A program made the position numbers and the translations under genes. Shown here in pieces: positions 43,632 through 52,931 of a DNA stretch of 64,000 bases. The number at the start of each line of letters is the position of its first letter. Position 1 is the first letter of the stretch. The notes beneath the pieces are model-generated. The model did no database searches, was not told where the DNA came from, and saw only the letters and a program-made list of their open reading frames with translations. This DNA is from Enterococcus songbeiensis (GTDB lineage Bacteria; Bacillota; Bacilli; Lactobacillales; Enterococcaceae): assembly GCF_005405265.1 (NCBI RefSeq), contig NZ_BJDS01000002.1, positions 179,189 to 243,188 on the forward strand. The letters run 5' to 3'.

Positions 43632-44039
43632 ATGCCCAGCTATACGGTTTTAAAAGAAGAATTGTTGAAAGCGCTTGACACTCACATTGATATTTTGAAA
43701 GACGTTTCTACTATCGATTCAGAGCATTTGGACGGAATTACTTTCATGATGCGCAGCTTCGGTTTCATGCTTGACCGCGCACCAAAAGTTTTGCAAGAAG
43801 AAGACCCGGAAGAAATGAATTACCTGATGTTTCAATATTACAGCTTGTTGACGGAGCTGAAATACAACCTTGCTTTGAATTTTTCTTACGCCCAGCTGAA
43901 TCATAAAAGTCTATTGGCGATCGTCAATGATTTTCCAACTACTTATGAAAAAGAAATGAAGCAATGGTGGGAATCCTTGACTGGTCTGGAAGTGGAAGAA
44001 ACCAAGCAAACCATTGAAATCAAAAGTTTTGAATTTTAA
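43632..44039 (+). CDS. hypothetical helical protein, 135 residues
   Basis: Not recognised. An all-helical soluble protein without Cys; segments TVLKEELLKALDTHIDILKDV and MFQYYSLLTELKYNLALNFSYAQL look like a four-helix bundle. AGGAGG before the ATG at 43632 and the 17-bp gap make it the second gene of the yueI operon, ending at a terminator. Possibly a DUF1798/YppE-like bundle, but I am not sure. Confidence 0.65.
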   Translation: MPSYTVLKEELLKALDTHIDILKDVSTIDSEHLDGITFMMRSFGFMLDRAPKVLQEEDPEEMNYLMFQYYSLLTELKYNLALNFSYAQLNHKSLLAIVNDFPTTYEKEMKQWWESLTGLEVEETKQTIEIKSFEF

Positions 44040-44046
44040 AAAAATC

Positions 44047-44096
44047 CTTTGTCAGTCGCCGGTTGGAAATGGCGCCTAACAAAGTATTTTTTTTTA
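44047..44096 (+). terminator. Rho-independent terminator of the yueI operon
   Basis: CTTTGT / ACAAAG outer stem with inner CGCC / GGCG, followed by TATTTTTTTTT; overlaps the end of convergent gshF. Confidence 0.75.
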
Positions 44097-46346
44097 ATTT
44101 ATTTCTGGAAAGAGAAAATTCAGAACCTTCAGCGTTAATCGTTGTCCTTTACCAGCATAAGGATACACGTGCATATGCATCGCCGGATTAAAGTTGGCTT
44201 CGATAATTCCGTAAGCCTGCTTTTCATTTGCCGGACGGGTTTTATCTGGGATCACTAGGTCGATACCGCTGATTTTCGCCCCCAGTGCGTTGACGGCGGC
44301 TACAGCGATTTGTTTGTAATCGTTAGAAAATTCGTCGGTGACATCGATGGAATCTCCACCCGTAGAAACATTGGAGTTTTCCCGCAGATAGACCACGACC
44401 TCTTTTTCCGGTATGCTCTCTGGGGTGTAGCCTTGCGCTTTTAACATCAGCTTCTCGACTTCTCCTAATTTGATTAATTCCAGCGGTGCCCGGTGATTCG
44501 TCCCCCGCAATGGATCCCGATTTTTTTCTGCCACCAATTCCGCGATGGTTTGCTTACCGTCCCCCACAATATTGGCGGGTACCCGCAGCATAATTCCCTG
44601 AACTTTGCCATCTAAAACAAAGAAACGATACTCTGTTCCCGGCAAAAATTCCTCCACTAAAATTGCGCGGTCTTCCGCAAAAGCAATCGCAACCGCCGTT
44701 TCATAATCTTCTTCACTGACTCCGTCTTTGAAAATCGAAATTCCCAAACCATAATTCGTCGATTTTGGCTTCACTACGATTCCTTGCTTGGCAAAACGGG
44801 GATAGGCCCGCAAAGCTTCTTGCTTCTCCGTGAACTCTTCTCCCTCCGGCACTCGAAAACCGGCTTGTGCCAACACTTTTTTCGTCACCGTTTTATTAGC
44901 CATCATCAATGGAACGACATAGCGGTCCTTGCTAGTCATATTGGCATTTTTGACATATTCCACATGCTCGGCAAACTGCAACTTCAAAAATTGATCCTGT
45001 TCGTCTAAAACTTCAACGAGAACTCCCTTTTGAATCCCATCAAACATAAAAATTTGTGTAGACAATTCCATTTGTCGAAATCCTGCCAGCTGATAAGGTT
45101 TTTTCCAGGCATTTTCATGGTTTTGCTTTGCTAAAGCGGTGGCTACTGCCGTTTGTGATGTTTCTTGGCTGGCATGGTACAAAGCTGCCGCCAGTGTTTG
45201 ACTAGGGTCTTGCAGGGCTTCCTCCATAAATTGGAAAAAATCAGCCTTCAACGGTAAATGCAGTGCCGCTGCCATTTGTTTCATCTCAGAAAGAATCTGT
45301 TGCCCTTCTGCCAAATATTCAGTCGCCGAAGCGGGATGTTCCAATGCGACGCGATTATTTCTTTCATTGCCTTCTGCAACCCATTCATCGGCAGTTTTTT
45401 CTTCTTCCTTCCACAACATGAAAAGCATAAAAATGTGTAGAAAATCTACCTGCTCCTGATCGATTCCATAAGGGGCAAAGGGATTTAGGTCGATGTTTCG
45501 CAATTCAATATAGCGAATACCGGTCTCTTTCAAATCGGCAACTTTTTTTCCCCCACGCAAACGAACCGGTGCATAAAATTCTTTTTCCTCCGAAAGTTTG
45601 CCTTCTTCCACCATTTGCGCAATATTTTCTAAATAGGTCGGCAAACTACTGTAAGAAACTTGTACATTCTCATGATTGGTATATCCATACTCACTGCTGC
45701 GAATACTGCGAACAGGTTCTTTGGGACCATCCTTTAAGAAATAACGGGCTTCGCTTACCGGCGATGCGCCGTATAAATAAGTAATCAGCCAACGATAACG
45801 CAAATAATTACGGGTTACCCGTAAATACAACTCCGTCTTAAACGCTTCACATTCGCTGATTTCTGTCTGCTGGTCAAAAAGCGCCATGATCAGCTTTTCG
45901 GCAAATTCAAAATTGAAGTGGATGCCGCTGACCATTTGCTTGCGCCGACCATATTCTTTTGCCAGATATCGACGATACAGCACGTCTTCAAAAGCATCCA
46001 GTTTTGCCAAAATAATTGCTTCTTCTTTTTCCGGCAATGCTGGCGGCATACTCAAAGGCCAAAGCATCTCAGACATAGAACGATAGGCGACATCATGGAT
46101 TGCTGCCAACCAGCGCATCAATTCGCTGGAAGACGTAGCGACCGGAGTAATCAGCTCCATTTGTGTTTCAGCAAAATCAGTTTGGATATACGGGTGATAC
46201 GAACGATTACCCAAGATTTGCGGATGGTCGGTCGTTGCCAAATTTCCCTCTAGATCGATTCGCTGACTTTCCTTTTCTACACCAAACCGTGCTTGCAGCA
46301 GGTAGGGTTGGACGAATTCATTTTTTAATAGTTGTTGATAATTCAT
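44094..46346 (-). CDS. gshF: bifunctional glutamate-cysteine ligase / glutathione synthetase
   Basis: A 750-residue fusion found in streptococci, enterococci and Listeria. Residues 1 to about 480 are glutamate-cysteine ligase (RFGVEKESQRID, YHPYIQTDFAETQMELITP, IRYIELRNIDLNPFAPYGI); the remainder is an ATP-grasp domain (VVKPKSTNYGLGISIF, ILVEEFLPGTEYRFFVLDG, GIDLVIPD and IIEANFNPAMHMHVYP). It makes glutathione from Glu, Cys and Gly in one protein. AAGGATG before ATG. Confidence 0.97.
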   Translation of the reverse strand: MNYQQLLKNEFVQPYLLQARFGVEKESQRIDLEGNLATTDHPQILGNRSYHPYIQTDFAETQMELITPVATSSSELMRWLAAIHDVAYRSMSEMLWPLSMPPALPEKEEAIILAKLDAFEDVLYRRYLAKEYGRRKQMVSGIHFNFEFAEKLIMALFDQQTEISECEAFKTELYLRVTRNYLRYRWLITYLYGASPVSEARYFLKDGPKEPVRSIRSSEYGYTNHENVQVSYSSLPTYLENIAQMVEEGKLSEEKEFYAPVRLRGGKKVADLKETGIRYIELRNIDLNPFAPYGIDQEQVDFLHIFMLFMLWKEEEKTADEWVAEGNERNNRVALEHPASATEYLAEGQQILSEMKQMAAALHLPLKADFFQFMEEALQDPSQTLAAALYHASQETSQTAVATALAKQNHENAWKKPYQLAGFRQMELSTQIFMFDGIQKGVLVEVLDEQDQFLKLQFAEHVEYVKNANMTSKDRYVVPLMMANKTVTKKVLAQAGFRVPEGEEFTEKQEALRAYPRFAKQGIVVKPKSTNYGLGISIFKDGVSEEDYETAVAIAFAEDRAILVEEFLPGTEYRFFVLDGKVQGIMLRVPANIVGDGKQTIAELVAEKNRDPLRGTNHRAPLELIKLGEVEKLMLKAQGYTPESIPEKEVVVYLRENSNVSTGGDSIDVTDEFSNDYKQIAVAAVNALGAKISGIDLVIPDKTRPANEKQAYGIIEANFNPAMHMHVYPYAGKGQRLTLKVLNFLFPEIN

Positions 46347-46603
46347 ATATTTGCATCCTTCGCTGACTTCTTTTGCTCACCGCTGCTCATTTTTTCTGTG
46401 CAAAGGGAACATTCCCTCACAGTATAGAGGAAAAAAACGAGAAACAAAACGGAATTGCTCAAGATTTTTTTATCTAAGTTGTTCCCATTCTACCATAAAA
46501 TAAAAAGGAGCAACCCAGTGTTTTGATAGAAAAAGCAATGGTATGAAAAAACACCTCCTTCTCCAAACAACGAAAAATCGTCTTGGAAAAGAAAGTGTCC
46601 TGC

Positions 46604-47611
46604 TTATTCGTCTTGCAACAATCCTTTAAACAGCCCAACGACAAATTCATTGGGATCAAAAGGTTCTAAATCGTCGATTCCTTCTCCCAGACCAACTAAT
46701 TTGACCGGCAGATGCAATTCGTTACGAATCGCCAACACGATGCCGCCTTTTGCGGTTCCGTCCAATTTAGTCAAAACCAGTCCAGTAACATCGGTGGTTT
46801 CTTTAAACTGCTTTGCTTGAACCATCGCATTTTGTCCCGTGGTGGCGTCTAACACCAGCAAAACTTCATGGGGGGCTTCCGGAATTTCCCGTTGGATCAC
46901 CCGTTTGATTTTTTCTAGTTCATTCATCAGATTGATTTTGTTTTGCAAACGTCCCGCTGTATCTACCAGCAAAACATCCGCCTGCTGTGCCTGAGCTTTT
47001 TTGATTGCGTCAAAAACAACGGCTGCCGGATCACCGCCGGCTTTTCCACGGACAACTTCTACATTGGCCCGTTCTCCCCAGACTACCAGCTGATCGATCG
47101 CACCGGCACGAAATGTATCGGCTGCTGCCAGCAACACTTTTTTGCCTTCCTGCTTGTATTGATGGGCCAATTTCCCGATGCTGGTCGTTTTCCCTACGCC
47201 ATTGACACCAACAAACAGCATGACTGTCAATCCTTCTGGCTGCAGATTCAGGTCGTTTACTTCATTCACACCTTCTGCTTCATACAAATCAACCAGTTTT
47301 TCAATGATTGCATTTTGGATTTCTCCCGGCTTCTTCGCATTCCGCAGCTTGACTTCCTGCCGCAATGATTCGCTGATTTTGATGGCTGTCTCAAAACCGA
47401 CATCCGCACCAATCAACGTCTCTTCTAATTCTTCAAAAAAATCCTCATCGACTGTCCGAAAATTGGCAAACAGTTCATTCATTCGTTCGCCAAAGGTTTT
47501 TCGGCTTTTTTCCAGTCCTTTGTCGTATTTTTCCTGAACCGCATCTTGCTCTTCCACCGATTCTGTCGTTTCGCCGGTAAAAGCTTTTTTGATCTTGTCA
47601 AAAAATCCCAT
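46604..47611 (-). CDS. ftsY: signal recognition particle receptor FtsY
   Basis: A 335-residue SRP-receptor GTPase. A short acidic A-domain (about 1-40) precedes the N helical domain and the G domain with G1 GVNGVGKTT, DTFRAGAIDQL, G3 DTAGR, G4 TKLDGTAKGG and the closing GLGEGIDDLEPFD. It receives SRP-ribosome complexes at the membrane. GGAGGGG before ATG. Last gene of the rnc-smc-HAD-ftsY operon; the 257-bp stretch after it shows only a loose GTGTTTT/AAAACAC repeat and no clear terminator. Confidence 0.98.
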   Translation of the reverse strand: MGFFDKIKKAFTGETTESVEEQDAVQEKYDKGLEKSRKTFGERMNELFANFRTVDEDFFEELEETLIGADVGFETAIKISESLRQEVKLRNAKKPGEIQNAIIEKLVDLYEAEGVNEVNDLNLQPEGLTVMLFVGVNGVGKTTSIGKLAHQYKQEGKKVLLAAADTFRAGAIDQLVVWGERANVEVVRGKAGGDPAAVVFDAIKKAQAQQADVLLVDTAGRLQNKINLMNELEKIKRVIQREIPEAPHEVLLVLDATTGQNAMVQAKQFKETTDVTGLVLTKLDGTAKGGIVLAIRNELHLPVKLVGLGEGIDDLEPFDPNEFVVGLFKGLLQDE

Positions 47612-47626
47612 GAGACCCCTCCTATT

Positions 47627-48457
47627 TTAGGATAAAATTTCTTCTGCTTTATTCAGTACATAATTTTCAATAGCTAAAGCAACTCCGTCGGCTTCGTTGG
47701 AAGCTGTGACGATTGTTGCTGCTTCTTTCACGATTGGCACCGCATTATCCATCGCCACTCCGATGCCGGCATACTGGATCATCGGCAAGTCATTTTCTTC
47801 ATCCCCAATCGCCATTACTTCGGCTTGTTGAATGCCCAAATCTTTTGCCAACAAAGCAATTCCATAGGCTTTGGTGATTCCCTTTGGCATGAATTCCAAC
47901 AAATTGTTCCGGGTTTTGATGATTTCATAGGCTTCCCGAAAAGCTGCCGGAATTTTTTTGATCTGTTCATCTAAAAATTCTTGGTGATAGGCAATGACTG
48001 CTTTGTTGTACAGTCGATTTTCCGTTAAATCGGCGATTTCACACGGACGACAATCCAACAACGGATTCAGTGAACCGTAAATCGATGGATGGTTGGTGGA
48101 TGTCGGCAAATTCAAGACGATTTCATCCGACAACACATCCAAAGACAGATCCAATTTTTCTGCTAAAGTGATTAAATGCTGCACATCTGCTAGTTGCAGT
48201 GCCGCTTTTTCCATTACTTCACCAGTATCATTTTTTTGGACAAGCCCGCCGTTAAAGGTGATGCTGTAATCTCCGGCATCCTTTAAATTCAATTCTTCCA
48301 AATAAGGACGAATCGCCCGCAATGGCCGTCCGGTACAAATCACGACTTTGATTCCCCGCGCTTTAGCTTGGGCCAAGATTCGCCGATTTTTTTCCGATAT
48401 TTTTTTCTCATTATTCAATAAAGTGCCATCTAAATCGATAGCGATCAATTTAATCAA
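47627..48457 (-). CDS. HAD-superfamily hydrolase, Cof subfamily (YidA-like)
   Basis: A 276-residue sugar-phosphatase type HAD: DLDGTLLNNEKKIS (nucleophile Asp-8), CTGRPLRAI, the C2 cap, Lys in PKGITKAYG and GDEENDLPMIQYAG. Start is TTG at 48457 (a site GGGAG lies eight bases before it), in the junction with the smc stop. Position between smc and ftsY matches the enterococcal gene order I remember. Substrate unknown. Confidence 0.9.
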   Translation of the reverse strand: MIKLIAIDLDGTLLNNEKKISEKNRRILAQAKARGIKVVICTGRPLRAIRPYLEELNLKDAGDYSITFNGGLVQKNDTGEVMEKAALQLADVQHLITLAEKLDLSLDVLSDEIVLNLPTSTNHPSIYGSLNPLLDCRPCEIADLTENRLYNKAVIAYHQEFLDEQIKKIPAAFREAYEIIKTRNNLLEFMPKGITKAYGIALLAKDLGIQQAEVMAIGDEENDLPMIQYAGIGVAMDNAVPIVKEAATIVTASNEADGVALAIENYVLNKAEEILS

Positions 48458-51400
48458 TTAACTTACTCCCTTTTGCTGGATTTTTCCGCCTTCATTGACT
48501 TCTTCCAACCGAACCGAAACGATCCGGGAAACCCCAGACTCTTGCATCGTCACTCCGTACAACACATTTGCAGCTTCCATCGTTCCTTTACGGTGAGTTA
48601 CCACGATAAACTGCGTGTCATTTTGAAACTCACTGAGGTAGCGACCAAACCGATTGACATTGGCCTCATCCAGTGCCGCTTCCACTTCATCCAAGACACA
48701 AAACGGAACTGGACGTACCTGAATAATTGAAAACAGCAAAGCAATTGCCGTCAACGCTCGTTCGCCACCGGAAAGCAGACTTAAATTCTGCAATTTTTTC
48801 CCTGGAGGCTGAGCTTCAATCTCAATACCGGTATTCAACAAATCAGTCGGATCAGTCAACAACAGCTCTGCCCGACCGCCGCCAAACATATTGGGAAAAA
48901 CTTCCTTGAACTTTTGACGAATACCAGCAAAAACCTCTGCAAAGCGGATTTTAACTTCCTCATCCATTTCCGACATCGTATCAAACAATTGATCCTTTGC
49001 CGCTACGAGATCGTCCCGCTGACTGGTCAAAAATTCATGACGTTCGGCAACCTGCTGATACTGCTCAATGGCGTTGAGATTGACTGGTCCCAACCCTTCG
49101 ATTTCCTGTTTTAATTGTTTAATTTCCTGTTTGATGCTTGCTTTTTCCGCTAAAGAATAGCTTGGATAGGCAGCAGCTGCAGCTTCAAAGGTCAAACTGT
49201 ATTCCTCTTGTAAATAATGCAGCAGATTGTCCAATAAAACATCGGAACGGCTTTTCTTCACTTCCGCCTGCGTTTTTTGTGACAAAAGTTGCTTTTGCAG
49301 TTGATGTTGTTGACTAATTTTTTCGTCTGTCTCGCTGATTTTCACTTGGATCAATCGCCGGTCTTGTTGCCGTTGCGTCAGTTCTGTTTGAATTTCGTCC
49401 CTTTTTTCTCGAAGGGATTGGACTTGTTTGTCCAGCGATTCTTCCGTCACTTCATGACTGGAAACATCCATCGTCAAGGCTTGCAGTTGACTTTTTAAGA
49501 CTTTCTCCCGCTGTTCGGTTTCCCCAAGACGTTCCTCGTTGCTTTCCAACTGTTGGCGAAGATGAGCAATCTGTTCTTTAGCAACTGCCATTTCAGCACG
49601 TAGTTTGGCTAATTTTTGACTGGTTTCCAATCGTTTTTCTTCAATCAGATCTTCTTGCGCACTAAGCTGCTGGATTTCTTGATTGATGGCTTCGCGCTGT
49701 GCTTCTACTTTTTTTTGCCGTTGCAGATAATCAGTCTTTTGTTCCCCATATTCGGCTAAAAAGAGCTGGATTTCACGATTTTCAAACGCAAATGCCGCTT
49801 GTTCTTTTTCCAGTCGTGCCAATTCGTGGGTCACGTTTTGCACTTGATTTTCCAGTTCTTGTTCCTTCAGACGGGCCGTTTCACCTGTCGTCCGCAAAAC
49901 TTCCACCTGAGTTTGGTTTTCCTTGGCTTTTTTTTCAAAACGCTGCACTTGTTTTTCTGTCGTTTGCAGTCGTTGTTCAAAACTAGCGACCTGCTCGATC
50001 AAAAGCTGCAATTCGTTGGTTTGGGTAAATAAACTGCTCTGCCCTTTTTTATTGGTTCCCCCGGTCATCGACCCGCCGGCATTCATGACGTCTCCTTCCA
50101 AAGACACCACCCGATAGCGATAATGAACAGCTCTTGCCAAAGCATTTGCACTGGCTAAATCTTCGGCAATCAGTACACTCCCCAACAAATTTTCGCAGAT
50201 TTTTTGCAATTCATCCGACACCTGCACCAAGTCACTGGCAACCCCCAGATAACCGGCGACACTGGCAGCTTGATTTTCCACTGCCGCAGAAACTTTACGA
50301 GATTGAATCGTCGTCATCGGTAAAAAGGTCGCTCGACCACCTCGTTGCTGTTTTAAAAACGTGATTCCGTTACGGGCATCCGCTTCTTTTTCAACAACGA
50401 TATGCTGTGCCGCACCACCCAGTGCCGTTTCGATGGCTGTGGTATACGCAGTGGGTACCTCAATCAATTCCGCCACCGCCCCCACGATTCCAGTAAGTTG
50501 TTCTTTATGTTTCAGGACGTAGCGAACGCCTTGATAAAAGCCTGCATAACTTTCCTGAATCTCCTGCAGGCTCTTTTGTTTCCCCCGTGCCTGTTGTAAC
50601 TGGCTCATCAGCTGATACATCTTTTTTTGTTCCTCAGCAAATTGCTGTTGAGACTGTTTAGCAGCCTCCTGTAGTTGAAGGTATCGACTGCGCTGCTCCT
50701 TCAGGGTTTGTTTCGCCGACTGCAATGCGGTCTGTGTTTGTTGCTGTTGTTGACGGAATTCTTTGATTGTTGCCGTCAGTTGTTCTTGTTTTTTTACCGC
50801 CTGCTGATTTTTCGCAGTTTCTTGCAAATATTGTCGTTCTAAATGCTTCAATTCATTACCGACATTCGCATGTTCCTGCATTTTTTCTACATACTGCCCG
50901 CGTAATTCTTCGATGACTTCCTTCGTCGATTTCTGATACTTCTCAAATTCCGTTTGCATCTGCAACGTTTGTTCTTCTAGTAACTGAAATTCCCGATTTT
51001 TTTCCGACATCTGATGGATTAAGGTCGTCTTGCTTTCAGACAGTTGGTCAAAACGCTCTTGATTTTCCGCCAAAGCGGTTTGGTATTCCTGTGAACTCTT
51101 TTGTGTATGCTTTGACCGTTCAAGGAGAACTTCCCGCTGTCCCTCTGCTTGTTTTAATGCTTCGGTTAAATGCAGTAACTGCTGATTGGCTTCCTCTAAC
51201 CATTCGTCCAATTGTGTCCGTTTCCATCGCTGTACTTGAACCTGTTCTTCCCCCGTTTTCAAAACAGCGGCAAGATGGTCAAGCTCTTGATCCACTGTTG
51301 CCAGCGCCTCAGTTGCCTGCTCCCAGTCTGCCTTGCTTTCCTTGATTTCTGTTACCGTAAAGGCAACATCTACCTTCGTCAGTGCTGCTTTTAAACGCAG

Positions 51401-52045
51401 AAATTCCTTGGCTGAGCGGCTTTGTTCTGCCAACGGTGCCAGTTGTTCTTCCAGCTCATAGATGATGTCTTGCACCCGACTAAGATTGTCTTCGGTTTCA
51501 AACAACTTCTGTTCCGCTTTTTTCTTTCGTTGCTTATATTTCAAGACTCCGGCGGCTTCTTCAAAAATTCCCCGCCGATCCTCTGGTTTGCTGCTGAAAA
51601 TTGCTTCGACCTTTCCTTGTGAAATAATCGAAAAGGATTCCTTGCCCAATCCTGAATCCATAAATAAATCTTGGATATCCTTTAACCGGCAGCTTTGTTT
51701 GTTGATAAAAAAATCACTTTCTCCCGTTCGGCGTAATCGGCGGGTCACGCTGATCTCCGTATAATCCATCGGCAAATAGTGATCACTATTATCTAAAATG
51801 ACAGTCACTTCCGCAAAATTCAGCGGCTTACGGGAATCGGAGCCGGCAAAAATAATATCCGGCATCTTTCCTCCCCGTAAACTTTTAGCAGATTGCTCTC
51901 CTAAAACCCAGCGAATCGCTTCCGTGATATTGCTTTTTCCGCTACCATTCGGACCGACGACGGCTGTAACACTATTTTCAAAATCAATGGCTGTTCGATC
52001 CGCAAAAGATTTGAATCCGGCAATTTCAATTCGCTTTAAATACAC
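48458..52045 (-). CDS. smc: chromosome segregation ATPase Smc
   Basis: An 1195-residue SMC: N-terminal Walker A GPNGSGKSNITEA, long coiled coils (about 170-500 and 680-1030), a hinge near 510-680 (TGIVGAVAELIEV ... LEGDVMNAGGSMTGG), C-terminal LSGGERALTAIALLF and Walker B FCVLDEVEAALDEANV. Start GTG at 52045 follows AGGAAG. With ScpA/ScpB it condenses and segregates the chromosome. Confidence 0.98.
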   Translation of the reverse strand: MYLKRIEIAGFKSFADRTAIDFENSVTAVVGPNGSGKSNITEAIRWVLGEQSAKSLRGGKMPDIIFAGSDSRKPLNFAEVTVILDNSDHYLPMDYTEISVTRRLRRTGESDFFINKQSCRLKDIQDLFMDSGLGKESFSIISQGKVEAIFSSKPEDRRGIFEEAAGVLKYKQRKKKAEQKLFETEDNLSRVQDIIYELEEQLAPLAEQSRSAKEFLRLKAALTKVDVAFTVTEIKESKADWEQATEALATVDQELDHLAAVLKTGEEQVQVQRWKRTQLDEWLEEANQQLLHLTEALKQAEGQREVLLERSKHTQKSSQEYQTALAENQERFDQLSESKTTLIHQMSEKNREFQLLEEQTLQMQTEFEKYQKSTKEVIEELRGQYVEKMQEHANVGNELKHLERQYLQETAKNQQAVKKQEQLTATIKEFRQQQQQTQTALQSAKQTLKEQRSRYLQLQEAAKQSQQQFAEEQKKMYQLMSQLQQARGKQKSLQEIQESYAGFYQGVRYVLKHKEQLTGIVGAVAELIEVPTAYTTAIETALGGAAQHIVVEKEADARNGITFLKQQRGGRATFLPMTTIQSRKVSAAVENQAASVAGYLGVASDLVQVSDELQKICENLLGSVLIAEDLASANALARAVHYRYRVVSLEGDVMNAGGSMTGGTNKKGQSSLFTQTNELQLLIEQVASFEQRLQTTEKQVQRFEKKAKENQTQVEVLRTTGETARLKEQELENQVQNVTHELARLEKEQAAFAFENREIQLFLAEYGEQKTDYLQRQKKVEAQREAINQEIQQLSAQEDLIEEKRLETSQKLAKLRAEMAVAKEQIAHLRQQLESNEERLGETEQREKVLKSQLQALTMDVSSHEVTEESLDKQVQSLREKRDEIQTELTQRQQDRRLIQVKISETDEKISQQHQLQKQLLSQKTQAEVKKSRSDVLLDNLLHYLQEEYSLTFEAAAAAYPSYSLAEKASIKQEIKQLKQEIEGLGPVNLNAIEQYQQVAERHEFLTSQRDDLVAAKDQLFDTMSEMDEEVKIRFAEVFAGIRQKFKEVFPNMFGGGRAELLLTDPTDLLNTGIEIEAQPPGKKLQNLSLLSGGERALTAIALLFSIIQVRPVPFCVLDEVEAALDEANVNRFGRYLSEFQNDTQFIVVTHRKGTMEAANVLYGVTMQESGVSRIVSVRLEEVNEGGKIQQKGVS

Positions 52046-52066
52046 GAAAGCTTCCTGCTCCTTTCC

Positions 52067-52753
52067 TTACCCAAGATGTGCCAGAGCGTTTGCTGCAGCA
52101 TCTTGTTCCGCTAATTTCTTTGATTTTCCTTGGCCTTGACCAATTAATTTTCCGTCACAATAAACTTCTGTCCCAAAAATTCGTTCGTGTGCAGGACCAT
52201 CCTCTTTGATTAAACGATAATCAATCACGACATCCCCTGATTTTTGAAGAACTTCTTGCAACCGCGTTTTGTAATCCATCTCATGTGAAAAAGCACCTGC
52301 TTGAACTTTAGGAAAAACTACGACTTCCAGGAATTTTTTTACGGTTTCCAAATCTTGATCCAAGTACAATGCACCTAGAAAAGATTCAAATAGATCACAT
52401 AACAAGGAAGGACGTGTGCGCCCACCGGAAATTTCTTCTCCCTTGCCTAATTTGATATACGAATCAAAATTGCATTCCCGCGCAAATTGCGACAAACTTT
52501 CTTCCCGAACGATGGCTGCCCGTAATTTTGTCAACTTTCCTTCCGGCAGCGGCAATTCGCGATAAAGATATTGCGAAACCAATAATTCCAATACTGCGTC
52601 GCCTAAAAATTCTAAACGTTCGTTATCTGACAATTGCAAATGACGATGCTCATTCACATAAGATGAATGGGTAAAGGCTTGTTCCAATAAATTGACATCG
52701 TGAAAAACGATGCCGAACTTTTCTTTTAGTTCTGTTGTCAACTGGTTATCCAT
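52067..52753 (-). CDS. rnc: ribonuclease III
   Basis: A 228-residue enzyme with the signature [14 protein letters not shown], catalytic Asp/Glu ([13 protein letters not shown]) and a C-terminal double-stranded RNA-binding domain ([14 protein letters not shown] ... [18 protein letters not shown]). It processes rRNA and regulatory duplexes. First gene of the operon, 21 bp before smc. Confidence 0.97.
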   Translation of the reverse strand: MDNQLTTELKEKFGIVFHDVNLLEQAFTHSSYVNEHRHLQLSDNERLEFLGDAVLELLVSQYLYRELPLPEGKLTKLRAAIVREESLSQFARECNFDSYIKLGKGEEISGGRTRPSLLCDLFESFLGALYLDQDLETVKKFLEVVVFPKVQAGAFSHEMDYKTRLQEVLQKSGDVVIDYRLIKEDGPAHERIFGTEVYCDGKLIGQGQGKSKKLAEQDAAANALAHLG

Positions 52754-52874
52754 GAATCACAGTCCTTTGATTTTTATTCGACACTCTCCTATTATACTGA
52801 TTTTTCGCCATTTAGGAAATGTTTCAAGAAAGAATTCCCCCGTCTAAAGGAAAACTTTCTTATCTCGTCGAAAC

Positions 52875-52917
52875 AAAAAAGATAGGTCTGCGGGTAAATG
52901 GCAGAACTACCTTTTTT
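52875..52917 (-). terminator. Rho-independent terminator of the mannoside operon
   Basis: On the minus strand GGTAGTTCTGC / GCAGACCTATC (one mismatch, one G-T), then a T run. It lies 15 bp beyond the GH38-like gene. Confidence 0.75.
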
Positions 52918-52931
52918 GAAAGGGTGTTTAA

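Noticed and set aside
44784..46366. Several plus-strand frames antisense to gshF
   Set aside because: Shadow frames of a well-conserved gene, without starts or family signatures.
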